From NCBI RefSeq assembly GCF_001442615.1, contig NZ_LMXN01000004.1:124001-188000 (forward strand): a DNA stretch of 64,000 bases, read 5' to 3'. The notes beneath the pieces were generated by a model. It had not been told where the DNA came from. It saw only the letters and a program-made list of their open reading frames with translations, and did no database searches. A program made the translations under genes and the position numbers. Origin of the DNA: Algoriphagus resistens (GTDB lineage: Bacteria > Bacteroidota > Bacteroidia > Cytophagales > Cyclobacteriaceae). Below, piece after piece: positions 56,289-64,000 of the stretch (the first letter of the stretch is position 1; each line of letters opens with the position of its first letter).

Positions 56289-57254
56289 TCAAATCAAAAA
56301 CCTCAACAACTCTTCAATTCTAGAAAATTCCCTACCCGCATACTTGATTACAAAAGGAGGATTGTTCACCTCCATCCTTTCTGTCAGCACTTTTATCCCT
56401 GCTTTTTCAAGGGCTTTTTCAATCCATGAACTAAGTTCGTCCGGCCCTGAAATATCAAACTTCGCTCCATCAGCCCTTGATTCAACCCTTCCTTTTTTTA
56501 CACTAAAGCGGAAATTCTCGCCAGGCAATAGCTGGTTGATCTGGCCCGAAATCACTAAATCCTCAGGCAAGCCTGAGATCAAAGGAGTACCACAATTCAG
56601 CAACCAGAAGCGGTCTGCAGTTTCCAAAGCAATTTCCAGATCATGGGTTACCACAAGAATTGACTTGCTCTGGCTTTTTGAGATTTGACGAAGCAAAAGC
56701 ATGATTTCATAGCGGTTCACCAGATCCAAATGTGCAGTGGGTTCATCCAGCACCATTACCTTCCCATCCTGTGCAAGTGCTCTTGCAATCAATGCTTTTT
56801 GACGTTGCCCATCACTAATTTCAGAAAGTCGCTCGTCGCGCAAATATTCTATTTTTGTAGCAGAAAGAGCATTTTCAACCACCTCACGGTCAATTTCTTC
56901 CAGTTTTCCAGTCCAATTGGTATGGGGTATTCTACCCATTGCCACCAATTGCCCAACAGTCATATTTCCAGGTAAAAACGGCTCTGTCAACACCACCGAA
57001 AGTTCTCTGGCCAGTTCTTCATTTGAGAAAGAGGCTATTGGTTTTCCGTCTAGCGAAACTTCCCCATCGAATGGCTGCAACTGACCCAAAACAGCTTTTA
57101 CCAGCGTAGATTTCCCAACGCCATTTGGACCGAGCAAACAGGTCAATTCTCCAGAGAAAAGCTCAAAATCCAATGTGGTAAGAATTTCTTTGCGAACGTT
57201 GCCTTTAGAGTAACCCAGACTAAGATTGGAGCCGATTATAGTTGCTTCTTGCAT
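56289..57254 (-). CDS. btuD: ABC transporter ATP-binding protein, FecE/BtuD type, with C-terminal extension
   Basis: This 321-residue ATPase has Walker A GPNGVGKSTL, a signature with LSEISDGQRQKALIARAL, Walker B KVMVLDEPTAHLD and His in VVTHDLEIAL. Typical BtuD/FecE proteins end near 250 residues; this one has about 70 extra, from KKGRVESRADGAKFDIS to IEELLRFLI, forming a small alpha/beta domain. It is 3 bp downstream of the permease gene. The B12 assignment comes from the neighbouring cobalamin riboswitch and receptor. Confidence 0.88.
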   Translation of the reverse strand: MQEATIIGSNLSLGYSKGNVRKEILTTLDFELFSGELTCLLGPNGVGKSTLVKAVLGQLQPFDGEVSLDGKPIASFSNEELARELSVVLTEPFLPGNMTVGQLVAMGRIPHTNWTGKLEEIDREVVENALSATKIEYLRDERLSEISDGQRQKALIARALAQDGKVMVLDEPTAHLDLVNRYEIMLLLRQISKSQSKSILVVTHDLEIALETADRFWLLNCGTPLISGLPEDLVISGQINQLLPGENFRFSVKKGRVESRADGAKFDISGPDELSSWIEKALEKAGIKVLTERMEVNNPPFVIKYAGREFSRIEELLRFLI

Positions 57255-57257
57255 GGT

Positions 57258-58289
57258 TTAGAATTCTTTGCTGAAGTTTTTGCGAAGCACCAAACTGATT
57301 ACAATCGGTGCCCCCACCAGTGATGTGACCGCATTGATCGGTAGCGTCTGTGCAGATCCCGGTAGCTGACCTACCGCATCGCATAAAAGCAATAAACTAG
57401 CCCCTATTAACGCTGTGGCAGGAAAAAGTATCCGATGATCTGAAGTCTTCCAAACTATTCTTGCCAGGTGCGGGACGGCTATTCCTATAAAAGCAACCGG
57501 TCCACAAAAAGCCGTAACGCTACCCGCCAGCAGGCCTGTGCTCAGGATCATCAGCCAACGCAAACGATCAGAATTGATACCCATACTTTTTGCATAGCTC
57601 TCTCCCAAAAGCATCCCGTTATAGGACTTAACAGAAGCTACCACGGGAATAATCCCGATCAGGATCACGAAACTCAACACCCAAACCTGATCCCACACCA
57701 ATCCGCCCAGACTCCCCATGGACCAAATGGTGAAAAGCTTCAATGCTTCCGCTCCAGAGAAATAGGAAAGAACCGAAATAATCGCTGAAACCGCCGAACC
57801 GAACATCAGTCCCACAATCAAAAGCGTCATGCTGTCCTTAACTTTCCAAGCCACCAAACTCACTGTAAGCAATACCAAACTTGCTCCTAAAGTGCCTGCG
57901 ATAGCAATTGCCCAAGGGTTGACCATACCTCCAAAGGCAGCGGTACCCAAAGCAGATCCAGCCAACATGAGGATAGCAACTCCAAGTCCCGCTCCCGAAC
58001 TAATCCCTAATACAAAAGGACCGGCAAGGGGATTCCTGAAAAAAGTCTGCATCTGCAATCCGCTGATACTCAAACCGATTCCAGCCAATATCGCGACCAG
58101 CGCTTTTGGCATTCTATAATTTAAAATGATCTGCTCACGAGAGGCTTTTTCCCAATCTCCAGCGAAAATTCCCGAAAGAATCTCACTTGGAGAAATGGAA
58201 ACTGATCCCAAACTGATATTCAGCAGAAAACTGAACACTAAAAGAATCAGCGCAAAAAAGAGCAGAAGAATTGAGCTATTTTGTTTCAT
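57258..58289 (-). CDS. btuC: FecCD/BtuC-family ABC permease
   Basis: Starting at ATG 58289 (MKQNSSILLLFFALILLVFS), this 343-residue permease has the FecCD family motifs NYRMPKALVAILAGIGLSIS, GLQMQTFFRNPLAGPFVLGI and FCGPVAFIGIAVPHLARIVW. It has about ten helices. The start overlaps the end of the upstream binding-protein gene by 14 nt, which supports one transcript and coupled translation. The next gene is the ATPase. Confidence 0.9.
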   Translation of the reverse strand: MKQNSSILLLFFALILLVFSFLLNISLGSVSISPSEILSGIFAGDWEKASREQIILNYRMPKALVAILAGIGLSISGLQMQTFFRNPLAGPFVLGISSGAGLGVAILMLAGSALGTAAFGGMVNPWAIAIAGTLGASLVLLTVSLVAWKVKDSMTLLIVGLMFGSAVSAIISVLSYFSGAEALKLFTIWSMGSLGGLVWDQVWVLSFVILIGIIPVVASVKSYNGMLLGESYAKSMGINSDRLRWLMILSTGLLAGSVTAFCGPVAFIGIAVPHLARIVWKTSDHRILFPATALIGASLLLLCDAVGQLPGSAQTLPINAVTSLVGAPIVISLVLRKNFSKEF

Positions 58290-59436
58290 CGAGTTGCTGA
58301 TAAAAATACAACTCATACCCAGGAAGTAAACTAGGATGAAGAATTTTGATCAGGTCTTTCAGTATCAAATCCGGTCGCATGTATCCCAGTTCAAAATATT
58401 CCAGTCCTCCTTCCCTTCCTCTTTTTTGGGTATATGAAAAGACATTTCCCGCTTGAAAAGCACGAAATGCTCTATATCTAGGCTCTGAATTCCCCATGGT
58501 TTGCAAATCAGGAAAATCAGCAGATCCAATCCAAAAATCAGCTTCCTGTGCATTCTCAAGTACAAATTCATAATTCAACTGTACACTTCCAGTTCCTTTT
58601 TGACCTGAGAAAATATAATTTCCACCTGCATTTTGGAGGATTTTAGCTCCCCAGCTCCCGCTTCCTGGCGCGTACCAAATATCCTGATAAAGCACTCCGC
58701 TAAGCACTGTGGGCCGCAGGGAATCAACAATAACATCACTTAATTTTTCAGCTTCAAGGTAATCATTTTCCACCTGTTCAAAAACCACTTTAGCTTCCTC
58801 GTATTTTCCTAAAAGCGCTCCGGTAAACTTGATCCATTCAGCTCTCCCCAGCGGATGCTGCTCTACATATTCCCCATTGATTACGGCCGGAATATTCGCC
58901 TGGGCCAATAAATCCAAGTATTTCAGATCTTCCCCCATTGTAGAAACCATGACCAGATCAGGAGCTATATCGATGACCATTTCCGTATTTGCTGCGGGCC
59001 CATCCCCCAGATCCTCCACTGCACCCGCATCAATCAGTGCCCATGCATTCGCTGATGAGATCAAATCATGATTCGGAAATCCTACCAATAGATTCATTTC
59101 GTTCAATAGGTCCAGATGCGGGATTTGCGTAGTAGAAGTCAGAACGACCCTTTTTACCGGAAGCTGAATGACAGCATCGAAATTCCCTTCTGGCTTTTCC
59201 GCATTTGGTTCCAGTATTAAGTACCTAAATACTCTATCTGCCCCGGTCCAGGCATTAGTGACTTCCACTTCCCAAAAATGATTTCCTTTGGAAATAGTAA
59301 ATCCCGAAGCATAGCTTAAACCTAGTTCTTCAAGCTCCTTAGACTCTTCGGGCTTCTTCTCTTTACATGCTGAAAAAGAGTTAATTAAACCCAAAAATAA
59401 GAAGGCACTCAAAAACCTATACAGTATGATTTTCAT
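58276..59436 (-). CDS. btuF: ABC transporter substrate-binding lipoprotein, BtuF/FecB type
   Basis: The ATG at 59436 gives a 386-residue lipoprotein (LFLGLINSFSACKEKKPEES). The 76 codons upstream in the same frame are rejected because they contain no signal and run toward the divergent promoter. The binding fold has VVLTSTTQIPHLDLLNEMNL, GFPNHDLISS, MVIDIAPDLVMVSTMGEDLK and a C-terminal LFYQ-type end. It delivers substrate to the BtuC-like permease. It faces away from the riboswitch-controlled btuB; its own promoter was not recognised. Confidence 0.88.
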   Translation of the reverse strand: MKIILYRFLSAFLFLGLINSFSACKEKKPEESKELEELGLSYASGFTISKGNHFWEVEVTNAWTGADRVFRYLILEPNAEKPEGNFDAVIQLPVKRVVLTSTTQIPHLDLLNEMNLLVGFPNHDLISSANAWALIDAGAVEDLGDGPAANTEMVIDIAPDLVMVSTMGEDLKYLDLLAQANIPAVINGEYVEQHPLGRAEWIKFTGALLGKYEEAKVVFEQVENDYLEAEKLSDVIVDSLRPTVLSGVLYQDIWYAPGSGSWGAKILQNAGGNYIFSGQKGTGSVQLNYEFVLENAQEADFWIGSADFPDLQTMGNSEPRYRAFRAFQAGNVFSYTQKRGREGGLEYFELGYMRPDLILKDLIKILHPSLLPGYELYFYQQLDETK

Positions 59437-59534
59437 GAAATTCCCAGAAGATATTGAGTCCCAAAATAAGCTCGGGATTTCGCGACTTCCAAAATTTGTC
59501 GCCAAACAGATTTTTTTTCTAAGCTTTACCAATC

Positions 59535-59542
59535 TACTTTTG
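59535..59542 (+). promoter_or_regulatory. -7 element of the btuB transcript
   Basis: TACTTTTG matches TAnnTTTG and lies just before the cobalamin riboswitch. No TTG at the right spacing is visible, so only the -7 half is supported. Confidence 0.4.
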
Positions 59543-59544
59543 CA

Positions 59545-59745
59545 GCTGAAATGGGTTCCTAAACTCGCATCTGAGCTCTTGGGATTAAAAGGGAATTTGG
59601 TGCAAAACCAAAGCTGTCCCCGCAACTGTAAGCTGAGCGGATTTATCCGCAGGAGATTTGTCAATCACGCCATTGTTCCGTAGGAAACCGGAATGAGAAG
59701 GCGGCAAATTAAGGCTAGCCAGGAGACCTGCCGATTTCAGTTGAT
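59545..59745 (+). ncRNA. Adenosylcobalamin riboswitch
   Basis: Conserved elements are in order: AAAAGGGAA (59587-59595), GGTGCAAAACCAAAGCTGTC and then CCCGCAACTGTAAGC (about 59599-59633), and the B12 box GCCAGGAGACCTGCC (59718-59732). It lies on the plus strand 130 bp upstream of the BtuB-like receptor gene. In this class, bound adenosylcobalamin turns off the downstream gene. Exact edges are approximate. Confidence 0.93.
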
Positions 59746-59768
59746 TCTGTGCTTTCGGAGGAAAAGCG

Positions 59769-59903
59769 ATGAAGAATGTGCTGAACCGTCTATATCGGTT
59801 TCAATTCCTTCTTCCCATTTCTCTTCAAGCCCGAATCGGATTTGTAACTAATTCGATCAGGCATGATTTTGCTTTTGTGGGTTTATTCATTTGTCGGCTT
59901 TAG
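59769..59903 (+). CDS. Possible 44-codon upstream ORF between riboswitch and btuB
   Basis: ATG at 59769 follows a strong Shine-Dalgarno (GGAGGAAAAGCG), unlike btuB, which has none. It encodes MKNVLNRLYRFQFLLPISL onward to 59903 and overlaps btuB by 41 nt in another frame. It may be a coupling peptide, the true start of btuB if a frameshift exists, or chance. A weak hairpin (AACCG / CGGTT) followed by a pyrimidine run lies in its first 60 nt. Confidence 0.3.
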   Translation: MKNVLNRLYRFQFLLPISLQARIGFVTNSIRHDFAFVGLFICRL

Positions 59904-61722
59904 CCCGATCAGCCAGGATACAATTCCTCTGACTGAAGTGGAAGTCTTTGCGCCTGCTTTGGATCGGTTTGCCCAAGGGCAAAAAGTGATCAGCTGGACA
60001 AAAAAAGAATTGGAAGATTTCCAAGGCCGCTCGCTTGGTGATATTCTTCAAGAGCAATCCCCGATTTTTGTAAGACAATATGGCGCAGGAATGATCGCTT
60101 CCCCTTCTTTTAGGGGGACATCGGCCGGACACACGGCTGTCTTCTGGAATGGGCTCCCAATCAACAGTCCTTCTCTTGGGCAAAGCGACTTGTCCATTTT
60201 GCCTGTTTCCGCTATCGATCAGGTAGATCTACAGTTTGGAAATGCTGGAGCACTTCTTGGAAATGAAGCCATCGGTGGCTCGGTAAATTTGGGTACTGAA
60301 ACTGATTTTGGAAAAGGTTTTCGAGCGGGGATTTCCCAGCAAATAGGAAGCTTTGGACTGTTCAACAGCAATTTATCTGGAGGGTTTTCTTCCAATAATT
60401 TTAGCAGCAACACTAAAATCTATCGAGAATTTGCCAGAAACAATTTCCCGTACAAAGACCTGGGGCAATTTGGAACACCAGAGGTAAAGGAAGATCACGC
60501 ACAGGTTGAGCAAGTCGGAATTGTGCAGGATCTGGCATGGAACCTCAATCCAACCAACCTGTTGAAAGCTTCTTTTTGGTGGAATAAAACCGATCGGATG
60601 GTACAGCCCGTGATGGGATCGCAAACCAATGATGTGCAGGAAGACCAGGCTCTGAGGGTTGTGATTGATTATTTCCACTTTGGGGAAAGGTCGGTATGGA
60701 ATCTAAAAACAGGATTTGTCCACAATGAGCTTCTCTTCAATCAAAGCGAGAATACCACTTCACAGTATTTTCTTGCAGGAGATTGGGATCAGGGAATTTC
60801 TGATCAATGGACTTTAAAATTCGGCGCCAGATATACACTGACGAAAGGAGATTTGAGTACGTACCAAGCAGATGACAATCGAATCGAACTGTATCAAAGC
60901 ACAAAATTCTCTGCTTCAGAACAGCTTTCTTTTGCCTTAAATCTTCGGCAGCTTGTATATGAAGGCAATTTGGCCCCCTTCACTCCAAATCTGGGAATGG
61001 ATTGGGAGCTATGGTCCAAAGAATCCCAGACTCTTCAGCTAAAAGCTTCTCTGGGTAAAGGATTTAAAGTCCCGACCCTGAATGACCGTTTTTGGAACCC
61101 TGGCGGAAACCCAGACCTGCTTCCTGAAGAAAGTATAAGCGGGGAAATCGGATTGACCTGGAACAAACAGGGGAATGTAAATTGGTCTCAAGGTCTGACC
61201 TATTACAAAATGTCGGTGGACAACTGGATTATTTGGCTCCCCAAAGGAAGCTTTTGGACTCCGGAAAACATAAAAAAAGTCAACAATCAGGGACTTGAAT
61301 ATCAAGGAAAAGTCAATGGGAATCTGAAACTGTGGAAATGGGAGTTGATTACTTCTTATAGCTTCTCCCAAGCCATTACCAAAGAAGGTATCGATAAAAA
61401 TGATCAGTCTGTAGAAAAACAACTTCCCTACACACCTCAACATCAAGCAAATGCAAAGTTTAAAGTCGAACGGGAAGCATTTTCTGCTTTTCTAAGCACA
61501 TGCTACGTAGGCGAGCGATCCATCACCGCTGACAATCCCCGCCTAATGCCATCCTACCAACTCTTCAACCTAGGTTTGGGATACGACAAGCTTCAGCTTG
61601 GCAAGGTCTATATCCCGCTGGGTTTTCAAGTCAACAATCTATTCAATACTGACTACCAAGTACTCTATTTGCGGGCTATGCCAAGAAGATCTTATCAATT
61701 CAATTTATCTATATTATTATGA
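59863..61722 (+). CDS. btuB: BtuB-like TonB-dependent receptor (probable cobalamin)
   Basis: This 619-residue receptor is close to the length of E. coli BtuB. A short signal sequence (MILLLWVYSFVGFSPI) is followed by a TonB box (DTIPLTEVEVFA), a plug (SLGDILQEQSPIFVRQYGAG, SFRGTSAGHTAVFWNGLPIN, GNAGALLGNEAIGGSVNLGT) and a barrel with VPTLNDRFWNPGGNPDLLPE, ending in aromatic SYQFNLSILL. It is controlled by the cobalamin riboswitch and overlaps the downstream propeller gene by 4 nt. The substrate is inferred from the riboswitch. Confidence 0.92.
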   Translation: MILLLWVYSFVGFSPISQDTIPLTEVEVFAPALDRFAQGQKVISWTKKELEDFQGRSLGDILQEQSPIFVRQYGAGMIASPSFRGTSAGHTAVFWNGLPINSPSLGQSDLSILPVSAIDQVDLQFGNAGALLGNEAIGGSVNLGTETDFGKGFRAGISQQIGSFGLFNSNLSGGFSSNNFSSNTKIYREFARNNFPYKDLGQFGTPEVKEDHAQVEQVGIVQDLAWNLNPTNLLKASFWWNKTDRMVQPVMGSQTNDVQEDQALRVVIDYFHFGERSVWNLKTGFVHNELLFNQSENTTSQYFLAGDWDQGISDQWTLKFGARYTLTKGDLSTYQADDNRIELYQSTKFSASEQLSFALNLRQLVYEGNLAPFTPNLGMDWELWSKESQTLQLKASLGKGFKVPTLNDRFWNPGGNPDLLPEESISGEIGLTWNKQGNVNWSQGLTYYKMSVDNWIIWLPKGSFWTPENIKKVNNQGLEYQGKVNGNLKLWKWELITSYSFSQAITKEGIDKNDQSVEKQLPYTPQHQANAKFKVEREAFSAFLSTCYVGERSITADNPRLMPSYQLFNLGLGYDKLQLGKVYIPLGFQVNNLFNTDYQVLYLRAMPRRSYQFNLSILL

Positions 61723-62768
61723 AGCTAAAACAACTACTCTGGGCGTCAGCCTTGCTTTCAGTCTCTTTTGCCTGCTCAGACAGTGGCGATGAAAAGCCAT
61801 TAGACAAATACGAAACGGGCATTTTGATCATGAACGAAGGTAATTTTGGGACTAATGATGGAGAAGTTTATCATCTCAACCCAAATACAGAAGAACTTCT
61901 TCCTAATATTTTTGAAGCAGAGAATTCTCGCCCTTTCGCAGGTTTGCTAGAGGACATGGTACTGGAAGCAGACAGAATGTATCTTGTAGCAAACACCGGG
62001 AAAGTGGAAATCGTGAATCCGGCTGACTTCAAAAGTCTGGGAGCAGTGGCAGCAGAATTGGACCAGCCTAGGTCTTTGGCGGTGAACGGAAGCAAGCTTT
62101 TTATAAGCGATTATGGACCATATGATGCCAATTATGCTACACCTGATTCTTATGTAGCTGTAGTGAATGGCCTTGACGGCGGGGTGGTTTCGAAGAAAAT
62201 CGAAGTTTCCAACAAACCTGAAGACCTTTTTTCTTATGGGAATTACATCATAGTTGCAGGTTCCGAGGAAAACAAAATTGAAATCATTGATGCAACTCAA
62301 GAAGCTGTGATCACTATACTGGATCTAGAGGCTTCTCCAAAACAATTCTATGCCGAGGACGGGATTCTTTGGATATACACGGTAGCGGCCGATGAGGTGA
62401 AATTTTACACTTTAAACCTTAGCACGCTTGCTTTGGGAACCACCTACACCGCCCCAGTGGCAAATGCTACCAGCAAAATAGCTTTTGATGGAGATGACGA
62501 AATGTATGTGTTGACCAGCTCAGGTTATCCTGATTACAATGATGCTGTAGTAAACATTGACATCGAAGAGAATTCTGCTTCTGTTACTGAATTGATCACC
62601 GGATCAGGATTTTACGGTATCGGCTTTGACGATGAGAGAGATCAGATCTATGTGGCAAACTCCAACGGTTTCCAGAGAAACGGGACGATTACCGTGCTTT
62701 CGGAAAGCGGTTCGGTAATCAGAACTTTTGAAGTAGGAAGAGGGCCTTCAGGATTCCTGCTTTATTAA
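61719..62768 (+). CDS. BtuG-like YncE beta-propeller surface lipoprotein
   Basis: This 349-residue lipoprotein (LLSVSFACSDSGDEKP) has a seven-bladed YncE/DUF5074-like propeller: GILIMNEGNFGTNDGEVYHL, MVLEADRMYLVANTGKVEIV, SLAVNGSKLFISDYGPYDAN, QIYVANSNGFQRNGTITVLS. In Bacteroides the equivalent protein, BtuG, binds B12 at the cell surface with very high affinity and sits on BtuB. The gene position right after btuB (4-nt overlap) supports the same role here. Confidence 0.85.
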   Translation: MKLKQLLWASALLSVSFACSDSGDEKPLDKYETGILIMNEGNFGTNDGEVYHLNPNTEELLPNIFEAENSRPFAGLLEDMVLEADRMYLVANTGKVEIVNPADFKSLGAVAAELDQPRSLAVNGSKLFISDYGPYDANYATPDSYVAVVNGLDGGVVSKKIEVSNKPEDLFSYGNYIIVAGSEENKIEIIDATQEAVITILDLEASPKQFYAEDGILWIYTVAADEVKFYTLNLSTLALGTTYTAPVANATSKIAFDGDDEMYVLTSSGYPDYNDAVVNIDIEENSASVTELITGSGFYGIGFDDERDQIYVANSNGFQRNGTITVLSESGSVIRTFEVGRGPSGFLLY

Positions 62769-62842
62769 GATTGAAAACTTGTAAAATAATCAAGCTGTTG
62801 GCTGTTATCAGTTGACAGCGAAGTATTCTTTGAACTTTTAAA

Positions 62843-62883
62843 CAAACAGGCCGCTAGGGATTAATTTCATAGCGGCCTGTTTG
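62843..62883 (+). terminator. Terminator of the btuB-btuG operon
   Basis: Perfect 14-bp arms, CAAACAGGCCGCTA (62843-62856) and TAGCGGCCTGTTTG (62870-62883), are followed by ATTTTCTG. Confidence 0.8.
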
Positions 62884-62931
62884 ATTTTCTGTGCCGACAA
62901 TTTCGGATTGTATAATATCGTATTTTTAACC

Positions 62932-64000
62932 ATGAAATTTGATCGATTATATTTTCAGAACCTTTCCAATAGTCTTGAAAAGAAAAGGTAATTCTCCTAA
63001 CTAGTCCCAGACAAGTCGGAAAAACCACGCTTATCCATGAATTACTTACGGATAAAAAATATCTTTTTTTAGATGGCGACGATACTACAACCCGGCGTCT
63101 TTTGGATACACCGAATACAATGCAGATCAAGTCGATTCTCGATGATTATAAATATGTGTTCGTAGATGAAGCTCAGCGAATTGACAATATAGACCTCACT
63201 GCAAAAATAATCCATGATCAAATCCCTGATGTGAGACTGATCCTTAGTGGTTCATCTTCTTTTGAATTATCAGGATCAACCCAAGAACCGCTCACAGGAA
63301 GGAAATTTTCTTTCAATCTATACCCGATAAGTTGGAAAGAATTTGAGCAAAATGTGGGATTTGTAGCTGCAGAACAGGATTTTCCAAATCGGCTTGTCTA
63401 TGGATTCTATCCCGAAATCATCACTCATGTAAGTGATCAAGAAACGCTGTTATATGAACTCACCGAAAGCTACCTCTATAAAGATGTGCTGGCATTAGGT
63501 ATCATCAAAAAGCAAGATATAATCTTTCGCCTTTTACAACTATTAGCTTTCCAGATGGGGAATGAGGTTTCCTATAATGAACTCTCTAGGTCGCTTCAAA
63601 TCGATGTAAAAACTGTAATAAGCTATATCGATTTACTCGAACAGGCTTACGTCGTTTACCGATTGGGCACTTTCAGTAGAAACCTAAGAAACGAAATTAA
63701 GAAGAATAAGAAAATCTATTTTTACGACAATGGGGTTCGCAATGCCCCTATCAAAAATTTGCAACCATTGCCATTGAGAAATGATATCGGCGCTCTTTGG
63801 GAAAATTTCTTGATGTCCGAACGGCTGAAATATTTAGAATATGAAGGGAGAAAGGTCAACAGGTTGGCGAACAAAATACCAACAGGAACTGGATTATATT
63901 GAGGAAAAAGATGGGGCATTAAATGCGTATAAATTTAAGTGGAATCCTGAATCAAAATTCTCGATTCCAGCTTCATTCAAGGGTACATACACAATAGAAT
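62932..64000 (+). pseudogene. AAA ATPase with DUF4143 domain, two apparent frameshifts, cut by window edge
   Basis: The start (ATG 62932, MKFDRLYFQNLSNSLEKK) runs into a stop at about 62991. One base more in the A-rich run near 62980 would join it to VILLTSPRQVGKTTLIHELL, an intact Walker A. The middle (63000-63865) is open: YKYVFVDEAQRIDNIDL (Walker B), LILSGSSSFELSGS, GRKFSFNLYPISWKEF, then the DUF4143 part. A second shift near 63865 moves the frame to WRTKYQQELDYIEEKDGALN, the family's C-terminus. Such ATPases are common in Bacteroidota and of unknown role. Sequencing error at either site is possible. Confidence 0.8.

Noticed and set aside
59437..59664. 76-codon extension of the BtuF-like protein
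   Set aside because: It overlaps the divergent riboswitch leader and precedes a clear lipoprotein signal at 59436.

Overview
The window looks like a chromosome segment of a Bacteroidota bacterium, probably a marine or environmental member of Cytophagales (Cyclobacteriaceae-like). The evidence is two SusC/SusD pairs, FecR anti-sigma/ECF sigma pairs, DUF4625 and DUF5687 families, permease-prefix FtsX proteins, and several promoters matching the Bacteroidota consensus TTG-N19/20-TAnnTTTG. Genus is inference; no rRNA or tRNA gene was seen.

Layout. 1-1409 is the N-terminal part of a beta-propeller sensor cut by the window edge. 1410-2530 is decayed DNA. 2531-4810 is a TonB-dependent receptor behind a promoter with a perfect inverted repeat. 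An IS110-family transposase remnant follows. 5143-9149 (minus) is a DUF1501 plus cytochrome/DUF1549/DUF1553 pair. 9371-19247 (minus) is a complete regulated locus: ECF sigma, FecR, SusC, SusD and two sulfatases. 20573-25439 (minus) is a probable zinc-uptake cluster: ZnuD-like receptor, two DUF4625 lipoproteins and a His-rich lipoprotein, with paired Zur-like palindromes at its two promoters. 26018-26248 is a small Cys-rich protein. 26554-35349 (minus) is a second sigma/FecR/SusC/SusD/sulfatase locus. 35928-37991 is an AraC-TolB-TPR regulator. 38500-40186 encodes an ankyrin lipoprotein and an acyltransferase. 40372-46172 (minus) is a PadR regulator with two large FtsX-type permeases. 46610-52898 is an RND efflux operon. 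53951-56136 is an ABC exporter (ATPase plus DUF5687). 56289-62768 is a B12 uptake region: btuFCD-like genes on minus, and an adenosylcobalamin riboswitch, BtuB-like receptor and BtuG-like propeller on plus. The window ends in a frameshifted AAA/DUF4143 ATPase.

How the genes work together. The two SusCD loci probably import sulfated glycans or glycan fragments that are desulfated in the periplasm or at the surface. Neither locus holds a glycoside hydrolase. The zinc and B12 clusters each combine an outer-membrane receptor with surface lipoproteins, and only the B12 cluster also carries its own inner-membrane ABC transporter here.

The most unusual signal is an apparently undescribed family of roughly 90-100 bp structured repeats. 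Ten units occur at six intergenic loci (about 21.9, 23.0, 28.3, 30.1, 38.0-38.3 and 53.6-53.8 kb), often head-to-tail and often directly abutting a start codon. They carry covarying hairpins and, in one subtype, a short ORF beginning MKSS whose TGA overlaps the next ATG.
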